DNA from: UMGS1696 sp963643035
GTDB lineage: Bacteria; Bacillota; Clostridia; Oscillospirales; CAG-272
Assembly: GCA_963643035.1 (NCBI GenBank)
Contig: CAVIKO010000006.1
Coordinates: 1 to 64,000, forward strand
DNA length: 64,000 bases
Direction: 5' to 3'
The notes beneath the pieces are model-generated. The model did not search any database and was not told where the DNA came from. It saw only the letters and a program-made list of their open reading frames with translations. Numbering within the stretch: position 1 is the first letter of the stretch; every line of letters begins with the position of its first letter. The translations under genes were made by a program, and so were the position numbers. Positions 8,690 to 16,843 of this stretch are shown piece by piece.

Positions 8690-9127
8690 TTAATAGGACA
8701 ACCCTCTGCGGCGGCGGTTGTAGTCGGATTTCGGGTTGACGATCTCACGCCAGTCCAGATCTCCGTGGTCGAGCGCGCAGATCAGCACTTCGGCTGTGGC
8801 AATGTTGGTCGCTACAGGTACGTTGTGTACATCGCACATCCGCAGGAGGTTGTACTCCGTTTCATCCGATCCCTCATGCGGCGTGGTGCTGCGGAAGTAT
8901 AACAGAACGTCGATCTCGTTGTAGGAGATACGGGACGTAATCTGCTGCTCTCCTCCATGGGATCCAGGCAGGAGCTTCTCAATTTCCAGTCCTGTAGCTT
9001 CTTGTACATACTTGCCGGTGATGTTGGTTGCGCAGATATTGTGCTTCGATAGTATTCCGCAGTATGCAATGCAGAATTGGGTCATCAGTTCTTTCTTCGT
9101 GTCGTCGGCAATCAATGCAATATCCAT
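8690..9127 (-). CDS. Divergent methylglyoxal synthase-like protein
   Basis: 145 residues, one MGS-like domain. Classical MgsA turns dihydroxyacetone phosphate into methylglyoxal. The scaffold is clear (MDIALIADDTKKELM, ATGLEIEKLLPG, VPVATNIATAEVLI), but two key places differ from the family: the phosphate-binding TGTTG is TGKYV, and the GGDQQ motif holding the catalytic Asp is GGEQQ. The FFxDPL segment is YFRSTT. AAAGGA precedes the chosen ATG. It follows the minD-like gene, a neighbourhood resembling the clostridial min-mgsA cluster. It may have altered activity or a different ligand. Confidence 0.75.
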   Translation of the reverse strand: MDIALIADDTKKELMTQFCIAYCGILSKHNICATNITGKYVQEATGLEIEKLLPGSHGGEQQITSRISYNEIDVLLYFRSTTPHEGSDETEYNLLRMCDVHNVPVATNIATAEVLICALDHGDLDWREIVNPKSDYNRRRRGLSY

Positions 9128-9361
9128 TTTGAAACCGTTCCTTTCGTAATACTCCCCATGCGCCCGATTTGCCGGACACATAGACGCACTCTATAGTAAT
9201 AGAATTGCTATATGGGTAACCAGACTGTAAATCATTTGAGAAAATCGTCCTACAAAGCCTGCCTGTATTGACGCAATCAAAAAACGTTTCCGAAAAATTC
9301 CTTCCTTTTTACAGGCCTCACCGGAGACAACCATTGTCTCCCGCATCTCCCGCGTTTTCCA
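9128..9361. other. Spacer between minD-like and mgsA-like genes
   Basis: No gene seen. A perfect stem GGAGACAA/TTGTCTCC (9324-9342) follows the minD-like stop; without a T-run it is not a convincing terminator. No clear promoter was recognised for the mgsA-like gene. Confidence 0.4.
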
Positions 9362-10117
9362 TCATAAAGCATGGTGGCGGTTGAGATGGATACCGCTGAA
9401 CAGAGGGACGCTGTGGCCCGTAAGCCGGAGCGCAACGTTGCGGTACGCCTGCATCGCCGGCGTGAGACGGCGCGGAAACTCGCCTTTTTCCTGACAGCGC
9501 ATCAGTCGCGGATCGTGCGGGATTACGCCTACGCAACGCATACGGCACGCGTCAATCATTTCAATCATGCCCGCCCTTTCACCGCGCCGCGCACTCCGCA
9601 GATCAAAATTGCAGATGAGCAGCCGTACCAGGGGGATTGTCGCTAACATTTCAGCAGAATATGCAGCTGCCCGGATCGATGCCGGACTCTGTTCGCTGCA
9701 TACGAATGCCGCACTGCAGTGGGGCGCGAGTGCGTTCGGAATGGCGTATCCGCTGCCTGTGTCGATTACCACCGTGTCGTATGTGCCGGATACCGTATCG
9801 ACTACCTGCGGGATCGCATGGGCGAACCCGTCCGGAACCTCTGCTTCCTCGCTGTAAAATGGTGCGGGACAGAACGAGAGATTCGGGTACGCATCGGGAA
9901 ATGGCACGCACACCGCACGATCGACGGCACACCGCCCAAGCAGCACATCTCCCAGATGAAACGCCGGGGAGACGCCACAGAACACATCGAGACTGCGCGA
10001 GGATACATCCGCGTCCAGAAGAAGAACGCGCCGATCGCGGGACAGGGACAACGCCATGCCGAGCGCGGTAGTGGATTTGCCGACACCGCCCTTTGCGGAA
10101 GCGATCAGAAGTACCAT
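9362..10117 (-). CDS. MinD/ParA-type P-loop ATPase
   Basis: 251 residues. The deviant Walker A SAKGGVGKSTT is at residues 7-17, LLLDADVSSRSLDV follows, and Walker B-like VVIDTGSGYA lies near 117. The MinD family oscillates or polarises on membranes and inhibits FtsZ with MinC. Here the C-terminus (LFSGIHLNRHHAL) lacks the amphipathic membrane-targeting helix that ends typical MinD proteins, and no minC or minE is adjacent. It is therefore a MinD-like ATPase rather than certain MinD. It is driven by a perfect consensus promoter at 10180-10208. Confidence 0.75.
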   Translation of the reverse strand: MVLLIASAKGGVGKSTTALGMALSLSRDRRVLLLDADVSSRSLDVFCGVSPAFHLGDVLLGRCAVDRAVCVPFPDAYPNLSFCPAPFYSEEAEVPDGFAHAIPQVVDTVSGTYDTVVIDTGSGYAIPNALAPHCSAAFVCSEQSPASIRAAAYSAEMLATIPLVRLLICNFDLRSARRGERAGMIEMIDACRMRCVGVIPHDPRLMRCQEKGEFPRRLTPAMQAYRNVALRLTGHSVPLFSGIHLNRHHAL

Positions 10118-10179
10118 GATTTCTTAAGCCTGCCTGTCCTGTCGGGGCACGGAAAAACCCCGCCGATTTTCTCGTATAA

Positions 10180-10208
10180 ATTATACACCATACCATGGTT
10201 ATTGTCAA
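10180..10208 (-). promoter_or_regulatory. Perfect consensus sigma-A promoter of the minD-like gene
   Basis: On the minus strand TTGACA (10208-10203), a 17-bp spacer and TATAAT (10185-10180) match the consensus at all 12 positions. The transcript would begin about 55 nt before the ATG at 10117. Confidence 0.9.
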
Positions 10209-10509
10209 TAGCCACAGAAATTTTTTTGCTTTGATTTGTGATAAGATGGTAAATTTGCATGAGACGGCAAGGATGTGAACTGTATGAGATTGAAAATTTA
10301 CGCAAAAGAACGTAAAAGTTTAATTATAATTCATAAGATAAGGACTAAAACGTTTTGCTGCACGGTGACGGTGCAAGGAAAAACCGGATAAATGACCATA
10401 TTGCTGCGCAACGTCTGCGAAAATAGACAAAGGATGTGTACTCCGGCGGGGTGGATGCTGTGGAATGCGAAAAAATCGCAAAAAACCGTAGGAATCCGCA
10501 GGAATCCTC
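10209..10509. other. Divergent intergenic region minD-like/glyA
   Basis: About 300 bases between the two divergent promoters. The left half is AT-rich (GATTTGTGATAAGATGG, TTTAATTATAATTCATAAG). No gene, repeat family member or known riboswitch was recognised. Confidence 0.4.
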
Positions 10510-10538
10510 TTGCACGACGGGGCAAGAATTGGTATAAT
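10510..10538 (+). promoter_or_regulatory. Sigma-A promoter of glyA
   Basis: TTGCAC at 10510-10515, 17-bp spacer, TATAAT at 10533-10538. The transcript leader is about 50 nt, so no large riboswitch fits. Confidence 0.85.
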
Positions 10539-10593
10539 AGTATTGTGGGGATTTTTTCCACGGAATCTGAAGATTGGTCGGAGGACTACGAGA

Positions 10594-11835
10594 ATGAAGA
10601 CACAAATTGAACAACTCTGCGCAATGGATCCGGAGATCGGCGCGGTGGTTGCGGATGAATTGGAACGGCAGAGGAACGGGCTGGAACTGATCGCGTCGGA
10701 GAATGTGGTATCGGAAGCGGTCATGCTGGCGATGGGCAGTCCTTTGACAAACAAATACGCGGAAGGGTATCCGGGCAAGCGGTATTACGGCGGATGTCAG
10801 GTCGTGGATCGCGCGGAGGAAATCGCCATCGAGCGGGCGAAGAAACTGTTCGGTGCGGATTGTGTGAACGTACAGCCTCACAGCGGCGCGCAGGCGAATA
10901 CAGCGGTCTATTTTGCGCTTCTCAAGCCAGGCGATACGGTTCTCGGCATGAGTTTGGCGTGCGGCGGACACCTGACCCACGGCAGTCCGGTGAATATTTC
11001 CGGAATGTACTACAACTTCATTCCCTACGGTGTGGACGAGAATGGAATCCTTGATTACGACGAGCTGGAACGGCTGGCGCGGGAGCACCACCCGAAGCTG
11101 ATCGTGGCTGGCGCATCGGCGTATCCGCGGATCATTGATTTTGCGCGTATTTCCGCTGTGGCACGGGAGGTCGGCGCGTACTTCATGGTAGATATGGCAC
11201 ACATTGCGGGACTGGTCGCAGCGGGACTTCATCCGTCTCCGGTACCGTATGCGGACATTGTGACCACGACGACGCACAAGACGCTCCGCGGCCCGCGCGG
11301 CGGCATGATCTTATGTAAAGAAGAGTTCGGCAAGGCGATCAACAAGGCGATTTTCCCGGGTACGCAGGGAGGCCCGCTGATGCACGTGATCGCTGCAAAG
11401 GCTGTGGCGCTCGGGGAAGCGCTCCGTCCGTCGTTCAAGACATATCAGGAGCAGATTGTGAAGAACGCGGCAACGCTGGCGAAGGGATTGCTGGAGGAAG
11501 GTTTTGCGCTTGTTTCCGGCGGCACGGACAATCATCTGATGCTGTGCGATCTCCGTCCGTTCGATCTGACCGGCAAGGAATTTGAGCATCGGCTCGACGA
11601 GGTGGGCATTACGGTGAACAAGAACGCGATCCCGAACGATCCGCAGTCTCCGTTCATCACAAGCGGCATCCGCATCGGTACTCCTGCCGTCACCAGCCGT
11701 GGTCTGAACGAATCCGACATGCAGACGCTCGCACACCTCATTGGGCTTGCTGCGAAGGATTATCCTGCCTCCGCCTCCTATATCCGCTCTGCGGTGGATG
11801 AAATCTGCGCGGCGCATCCGTTATACGAGGAATAA
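10594..11835 (+). CDS. glyA: Serine hydroxymethyltransferase
   Basis: 413 residues. GlyA interconverts serine and glycine with tetrahydrofolate, making 5,10-methylene-THF. The N-terminal LELIASENVVSEAVM, the substrate loop TNKYAEGYPGKRYYGG and the PLP-lysine motif TTTTHKTLRGPRGG are intact, and length is normal. ATG 10594 is preceded by GGAGG at 9 bases; the longer upstream frame has no ribosome-binding site. It is transcribed from its own promoter and followed by a repeat-containing spacer. Confidence 0.97.
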   Translation: MKTQIEQLCAMDPEIGAVVADELERQRNGLELIASENVVSEAVMLAMGSPLTNKYAEGYPGKRYYGGCQVVDRAEEIAIERAKKLFGADCVNVQPHSGAQANTAVYFALLKPGDTVLGMSLACGGHLTHGSPVNISGMYYNFIPYGVDENGILDYDELERLAREHHPKLIVAGASAYPRIIDFARISAVAREVGAYFMVDMAHIAGLVAAGLHPSPVPYADIVTTTTHKTLRGPRGGMILCKEEFGKAINKAIFPGTQGGPLMHVIAAKAVALGEALRPSFKTYQEQIVKNAATLAKGLLEEGFALVSGGTDNHLMLCDLRPFDLTGKEFEHRLDEVGITVNKNAIPNDPQSPFITSGIRIGTPAVTSRGLNESDMQTLAHLIGLAAKDYPASASYIRSAVDEICAAHPLYEE

Positions 11836-12049
11836 TTCCGGGAACGGGAAACGCGGGAATCGGGGGCGGGCCATTGCGCCTTGCCAGAATCTTCGGGAAC
11901 AGGATAGACATATAGTTTGTGCGAGTCCGATTGCTTGCCGCATGGTATCTATTCTGCCCTGGCAGAGCAAACTTTTCTATCGATGGCCTCCCCGGATTCC
12001 CTGTGTTTCTATAAGCAATGTATAAAAATACAAAAGAGAGGTACAAATC
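11836..12049. repeat. Spacer with dispersed-repeat fragment
   Basis: Directly after glyA comes the G-rich vocabulary seen after several other stops (CGGGAACGGGAAACGCGGG), then ATATAGTTTGTGCGAGTCCG at about 11911-11930, a degenerate copy of the dispersed element also present at 47096, 49394 and, inverted, at 23226, 45484 and 49735. Confidence 0.6.
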
Positions 12050-12310
12050 ATGCAGAAGAATGATATGGAAAAAACAATTACGTTCTCGATCCATGAGGAG
12101 GACCGGGACAGAGAACGGCGGCAGCTTTTGCGGGCGGTGTATGACGCGCTGACGGAAAAGGGCCATCAGCCGATCGATCAGCTTGTAGGCTATATCCTCA
12201 CCGAGGATCCGACTTACATCACCAATTACAAAAACGCCCGCAGCATGATCCGACGCATCGACCGCTATGAGCTGATCGCCGCATTATTAAAAGAATATCT
12301 GGGCGTATAA
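12050..12310 (+). CDS. ireB: IreB-family regulatory phosphoprotein (UPF0297)
   Basis: 86 residues. In enterococci IreB is a small substrate of the Ser/Thr kinase IreK and lowers cephalosporin tolerance. The family pattern is clear: MEKTITFSIHEEDRDRE with a candidate Thr, then LTEKGHQPIDQLVGYILTEDPTYITNY and the basic segment SMIRRIDRYEL. AGAGAGG precedes the ATG. In many Firmicutes it sits with ruvX and a DUF1292 gene; those partners are not here. Confidence 0.9.
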   Translation: MQKNDMEKTITFSIHEEDRDRERRQLLRAVYDALTEKGHQPIDQLVGYILTEDPTYITNYKNARSMIRRIDRYELIAALLKEYLGV

Positions 12311-12391
12311 CACATCCATCTCACAAAACTCTTGCGGTGCAGCAAATCCAAAAGGATTCACCGCTTTCAGAAGCTGCGTATCTCTTTCAAT

Positions 12392-13447
12392 ATGTTTACA
12401 AAGTATCGTCAATTATCCAGTCGCCTCCCCCCAGTATCCCGTCTCGCCATAGGTTCGCTGACGGTAGGCCCACTGCAGGCGGATCTGTGTCCGGAGCGTG
12501 CCGGAGAGATTTTTGCCTACGCGTTTGACCGCGGTGTGAATTTTCTGGATACCGCGCAGTATTATCGGAATTACCCGCATATCCGTGCCGGACTGAAGAA
12601 AGCAAAGCGCGGAGAGGACGTGGTGATTTCGTCAAAGGCATATGTCTGGGACAGACCGGGAACGCTTTCCGCCGTAGAGGAAGCCAGACGCGCCTTAGAC
12701 CGGGACTATATCGACATCTTCATGCTCCATGAACAGGAGAGTATCCATACCCTGCGCGGTCACAAAGAAGCGTTAGAAACCCTGTTTGAACTGCGGGAGA
12801 AAGGGGTAATCCATGCGGTCGGAATTTCCACCCACCATGTCGCCGCCGTGGAGGGAGCCATCACATTGGCAGACGAGGGAACACCGCTCGACGTGATCCA
12901 TCCGCTCTATAATATGGCGGGCATCGGGATCGCGGACGGTACGGAATCCGATATGGCAAATGCACTCGCGAGGCTTCATGACAGAGGCTGTGGCGTGTTC
13001 GGGATGAAATCGCTCGGCGGCGGGCATCTGTTCCGACAGGCAAAAGAGGCGTTCCGGTTCGTACTCAATCAGCCGTTCATCGATGCAGTGGCGGTCGGAA
13101 TGCAGTCGGAGACGGAGGTGGACGCGAATCTTGCCCTGTTTTCCGGCTTGGACGTACCGGAATCCGCGTCGGCGGCAATCGGGCGGGAAAAGCGGCTCCA
13201 TATTGAGGAGTATTGCGAGGGCTGCGGGGCGTGTGTCAAACGTTGTCCGGCGGGTGCGCTCACCTTGGCGGACGGCAGAGCGGAGGGGGACGACAATCCC
13301 TACGATCATGCGGAGGCATTCGCGGCGGCATCCGGAATTCAGGATGAAAAAGCGGCGGCAAGGCACGCGGTTTGCAATCCCGAAAAATGTGTCCTATGCG
13401 GCTATTGCACCGGCGTGTGTCCGGTATTTGCATTGAAGGTATATTGA
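12392..13447 (+). CDS. Aldo/keto reductase with C-terminal 4Fe-4S ferredoxin domain
   Basis: 351 residues. The N-terminal AKR barrel (1-about 250) keeps the catalytic set: Asp and Tyr in NFLDTAQYY, Lys in VISSKAY, His in IFMLHEQE. The C-terminal part has two cysteine clusters, CEGCGACVKRCP and CVLCGYCTGVCP, able to hold two 4Fe-4S centres. Such proteins are common in anaerobes; the substrate is unknown. No good ribosome-binding site precedes any start; ATG 12392 was chosen because the AKR fold begins right after it. It lies 5 bp from ribF. Confidence 0.85.
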   Translation: MFTKYRQLSSRLPPVSRLAIGSLTVGPLQADLCPERAGEIFAYAFDRGVNFLDTAQYYRNYPHIRAGLKKAKRGEDVVISSKAYVWDRPGTLSAVEEARRALDRDYIDIFMLHEQESIHTLRGHKEALETLFELREKGVIHAVGISTHHVAAVEGAITLADEGTPLDVIHPLYNMAGIGIADGTESDMANALARLHDRGCGVFGMKSLGGGHLFRQAKEAFRFVLNQPFIDAVAVGMQSETEVDANLALFSGLDVPESASAAIGREKRLHIEEYCEGCGACVKRCPAGALTLADGRAEGDDNPYDHAEAFAAASGIQDEKAAARHAVCNPEKCVLCGYCTGVCPVFALKVY

Positions 13448-13452
13448 ATATA

Positions 13453-14358
13453 ATGGTAAAAACAGTTATGCGACCCGGCGGCGTGTGGGCGCTGGGTTTT
13501 TTTGATGGCGTGCATCGCGGTCACAGAGCCATTCTGGATGCGGCGCGGGAAATGGCGGGAAAGGATGGTTGGGTCGGCGTATGGACCTTTCGTTCTCTGC
13601 CGAAAGCGCGGGAATTGCTCACCACTCCGGACGAGCGGGAGACTCTTCTATGGGAAGCCGGTGCGGATACGGTCTGCTTTGCCGATTTTGATGCGGTGCG
13701 GAAGATGGACGGCAAATCCTTCTTCCGGGACGAGCTGGTGGCAGGACTGCATCCGGCGGGTATCGTGTGCGGCTTCAATTTCCGGTTTGGCTGGCAGGGA
13801 ATGTCCGACTCCGATGCGCTTCAGGAGTGGGGGAGAGAGACCGGGATTCCGGTGCGCGTACAACCGCCTGCGGAATCGTGCGGGCGCGTAATCTCCTCGA
13901 CATGGATTCGGCAGCTTATCGCGGACGGCGCGGTGGAGCAGGCAGCGGAGCTGCTCACCCGTCCGTATACGATCCGCGGTACCGTTGAGCATGGCAAGCA
14001 TCTCGGTCACACGCTCGGCTATCCGACGGTAAATCTGCGTCTGATGCCGGGTAAAGTCGCGCCGAAATCCGGGATCTATGCGGCGCGGGTGCGTTTCCCG
14101 GACGGCGATACAGTGCGCGAGCTGCCGGGGGTGTGCAATATTGGATCCCGCCCGACAGTAAACGACAATGCAGGCGACGTGACGGTCGAGACGTACATCA
14201 TCGGCTGCACGGCAGATCTCTACGGCGCACAGATCACAGTATCCCTCCACAGCTATCTCCGTGGCGAGATTCGTTTTCCGAGTCTGGACGCGCTGTCCAA
14301 ACAGATCGGACATGATGCGGAGGAGACGGTGCGGTATTTTGCAGGGGAGCGGAGATAA
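13453..14358 (+). CDS. ribF: Bifunctional riboflavin kinase / FAD synthetase
   Basis: 301 residues. RibF phosphorylates riboflavin to FMN and adenylylates it to FAD. The N-terminal nucleotidyltransferase has GFFDGVHRGHRAIL and SSTWIRQLIADG; the C-terminal kinase has GTVEHGKHLGHTLGYPTVNL and GVCNIGSRPTV. ATG 13453 lies 5 bp after the aldo/keto reductase stop, so the two are probably co-transcribed. It is separated from truB, its common neighbour. Confidence 0.95.
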   Translation: MVKTVMRPGGVWALGFFDGVHRGHRAILDAAREMAGKDGWVGVWTFRSLPKARELLTTPDERETLLWEAGADTVCFADFDAVRKMDGKSFFRDELVAGLHPAGIVCGFNFRFGWQGMSDSDALQEWGRETGIPVRVQPPAESCGRVISSTWIRQLIADGAVEQAAELLTRPYTIRGTVEHGKHLGHTLGYPTVNLRLMPGKVAPKSGIYAARVRFPDGDTVRELPGVCNIGSRPTVNDNAGDVTVETYIIGCTADLYGAQITVSLHSYLRGEIRFPSLDALSKQIGHDAEETVRYFAGERR

Positions 14359-14452
14359 CGCACGCTCCTGTTTGCCTTTATGAAACCGTTGATTTTCTCC
14401 GCGCAGCAGGCGCGTACTGCAAAAGGGTGTCTTTCCCGTATGAAGGAACTAC

Positions 14453-15820
14453 ATGAAAAAGAAAATTTACATATCCCACGTCGGGGTATCGGCGATGGCG
14501 CTGCTTCTTGCGGCGGTGCTTCTGCTCCTTTCGCTGCCGATCTTTGCTGAGGACGCGGAGGAAGCGGAGGACGATGGCGCGATGCCGGTGATCGATCACT
14601 GCATCGGCGCGTATCTGTATAATTTTGAAAATGACGAGATCCTGTACAGCTCCGGTGAGGACGAGCGGGTCTACCCCACGTCTACGGTAAAGCTGATGAC
14701 GGGTATTGTAGCAATAGAGGAATTGGGCGACGATCTGAAAAAGCAGGTGACAATCACCGCAGAGATGCTCTCGAAGGTGGCGGGAAACAACGTCGGCCTG
14801 ATGGCGGGCGAGAATGTGACCGTGGAGCAGCTTCTCTACGCGATGCTTGTGAATTCTGCGAACGACGCGGCGACGGTGCTGGCGTATGCAACATGCGGCT
14901 CGGTAGATGCTTTTGTCGAGAAGATGAACGAAAAGGCGAATGCGCTCGGAGCCTACGACACGTACTACACGAATCCGACAGGGATGCACAACGACGCGAT
15001 GGTGACGACGGTGGCGGACACGGCGATTATTGCGAAATACGCATACAAGATGCCGCTTTTCATGGAGATTGTGTCCACGTCCAAGTATGTCATGGAAGCA
15101 ACGAACATGAGCGATTACCGGAACATCTACAACCGGAACTGCCTCCTGTCGAAATATTACAATGTAAACTACCCCTACGCGCGGGCGACGGGTATGAACG
15201 CGGGCGCAACGACGCAGGGAGGATACGCGATCTGTGCGACGGCGGAGGAGTCGTCCACGGGGCTGTCGTATCTCGCGATCGTGATGGGTGCGGAAGAGGT
15301 GGATGAAGCGATTTACAGCTATGTGAATGCCATCAAGCTGTTTGAGTGGGCGTTCAATCACTTCGATTACATCGAGGTGCTCTCCTCCGACCGGATTGTC
15401 TGTGAGTTGCCGGTCAATCTGTCGTCCACGCTCGATTATGTGACGCTGGTGCCGTCGCAGGCGATTGAGGTATACCTGCCGACGACGGTGGATGTCGAGA
15501 GGGACATCCGATACAGTTACAATACGTATGCGGATGCCATGGACGCGCCGGTCACTGCCGGTGAGGAGGCGGGGACGATCACGGTACTGATGGGGGACAG
15601 AATTCTCGGAAGCTGTACGTTGGTCACGACGTCCAGTGTGGTGCGAAGCGAATTTCTTTATTTCCTCGCCCGCGTCCGCCAATTTTCGCGGAGCCGCTTC
15701 TTCATCGCAACGGTGATCTCCGCGGTGGTGCTGTCGATCGGCTATGTGCTGTTGAAGGCGCACTGGCGGGAAAAGCACATCCGCTCGCGGATGAATCATC
15801 GCAGCTACGACCATCGTTAG
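14453..15820 (+). CDS. DacF-like D-alanyl-D-alanine carboxypeptidase (S11), altered KTG motif
   Basis: 455 residues, with a signal/TM helix at about 10-32, an S11 penicillin-binding domain, and a C-terminal TM helix (FFIATVISAVVLSIGYVLL) with a basic cytoplasmic tail. The acylated Ser is in YPTSTVKLMTG (SxxK) and the SxN motif is SAN in VNSANDAA. Where S11 enzymes have KTG the sequence reads YARATGMNAG, i.e. R-A-T-G. The enzyme would trim the terminal D-Ala of stem peptides; the missing KTG lysine makes activity uncertain. Confidence 0.85.
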   Translation: MKKKIYISHVGVSAMALLLAAVLLLLSLPIFAEDAEEAEDDGAMPVIDHCIGAYLYNFENDEILYSSGEDERVYPTSTVKLMTGIVAIEELGDDLKKQVTITAEMLSKVAGNNVGLMAGENVTVEQLLYAMLVNSANDAATVLAYATCGSVDAFVEKMNEKANALGAYDTYYTNPTGMHNDAMVTTVADTAIIAKYAYKMPLFMEIVSTSKYVMEATNMSDYRNIYNRNCLLSKYYNVNYPYARATGMNAGATTQGGYAICATAEESSTGLSYLAIVMGAEEVDEAIYSYVNAIKLFEWAFNHFDYIEVLSSDRIVCELPVNLSSTLDYVTLVPSQAIEVYLPTTVDVERDIRYSYNTYADAMDAPVTAGEEAGTITVLMGDRILGSCTLVTTSSVVRSEFLYFLARVRQFSRSRFFIATVISAVVLSIGYVLLKAHWREKHIRSRMNHRSYDHR

Positions 15821-15916
15821 CAAACGATCATCGTAATGAACGATTGCTGCTGAATCAACCATTGTTATGCATATCCCTATGATTTTAGAATACAGAAAAG
15901 AGGCATCACGTCTACT

Positions 15917-16690
15917 ATGCTGACGGCAAATTATCACACGCACACCGTGCGCTGCAACCACGCATCGGGAACGGAACGCGAATACATTGAAAATGCACTT
16001 GCGGCGGGACTGACCACACTTGGCTTCTCGGATCACTGTCCGCAGATCTTTCCGGGCGACTACTACTCGAACTTCCGGATGCGGCCGGAGCAGGTTGAGG
16101 ATTACGTGACGACGCTATGCAAGCTGCGGGAGGAATATCGCGGGCGGATTGAAATCAAGATCGGCTACGAGGTGGAGTACTACCCGGATCTGTTCACGGA
16201 CTTTCTCGCATATGTTTCGCGGTATCCGTGTGACTACATTATCATGGGACAGCACTTCATCGAGAACGAAATGACGGGGAAGTATTCCGGGGACGGCACG
16301 TCTGACCCGGCGCATCTGCGCCAGTATGTGGATCAGGTCTGCGAAGGAATGCGGACGGGCAAATTCACGTATTTCGCGCATCCGGATCTGGTGCCATTTC
16401 CCGGTTCGGACGAGATCTACCGCGCGGAATACAGCCGACTGATCCGCTGTGCCATGGAGGAGGGGGTGCCATTGGAAATCAACTGCTTGGGCATCCGCGA
16501 TCATCGGTTCTATCCACAGCAGAAATTCTGGTCGCTCGCCGGGGAACTGGGAGCGTCCGTGGTGATCGGCTGTGATGCGCACAGTCCTGACGTGGTCGCC
16601 GACCTTCCCTCCGTTGCCATCGCAGAGGAAATGATCCGGAAATACGGTCTGCACCGCGTGGAGCCGCAGCTGCGCTGCATATCCAAGTAA
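15917..16690 (+). CDS. PHP-domain histidinol-phosphatase-type enzyme
   Basis: 257 residues. Metal-binding motifs of the PHP family are in order: NYHTHTVRCNHASG, GFSDHCPQ, MGQHF, YFAHPDLVP, and GCDAHSP near the C-terminus. It matches the HisJ/HisK type that removes phosphate from histidinol phosphate in histidine biosynthesis, but no other his gene is nearby, so another phosphoester substrate is possible. GAGG lies 13 bases before the ATG. Confidence 0.85.
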   Translation: MLTANYHTHTVRCNHASGTEREYIENALAAGLTTLGFSDHCPQIFPGDYYSNFRMRPEQVEDYVTTLCKLREEYRGRIEIKIGYEVEYYPDLFTDFLAYVSRYPCDYIIMGQHFIENEMTGKYSGDGTSDPAHLRQYVDQVCEGMRTGKFTYFAHPDLVPFPGSDEIYRAEYSRLIRCAMEEGVPLEINCLGIRDHRFYPQQKFWSLAGELGASVVIGCDAHSPDVVADLPSVAIAEEMIRKYGLHRVEPQLRCISK

Positions 16691-16776
16691 AGGAGACGCG
16701 GGGAGAACGCGGCTGCTTTCAGTCTTGGAAAGAGCTTTTATAAAAGGATAGATAGTATACATTTTTTAAAAGGGGT

Positions 16777-16811
16777 CTGGGGGAATCTTTTTCCAAAAAA
16801 GGTTCCCCCAG
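16777..16811. repeat. Dispersed hairpin element R1 (copy a)
   Basis: CTGGGGGAATCTTTTT and AAAAAGGTTCCCCCAG form a long stem with a tiny loop; the preceding AAAAGGGGT belongs to the element. It lies between the PHP gene and the MATE gene, 33 bases before the MATE ATG. Confidence 0.9.
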
Positions 16812-16843
16812 TATCCACCATCTCCATTGCGAGGAACCATTTT

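Noticed and set aside
10209..10593. Glycine or THF riboswitch for glyA
   Set aside because: The glyA promoter at 10510-10538 leaves only about 50 nt of leader, and no such motif is present.
14378..16036. Long minus-strand open frame opposite the DacF-like gene
   Set aside because: Arg/His-rich shadow translation with no start signals.
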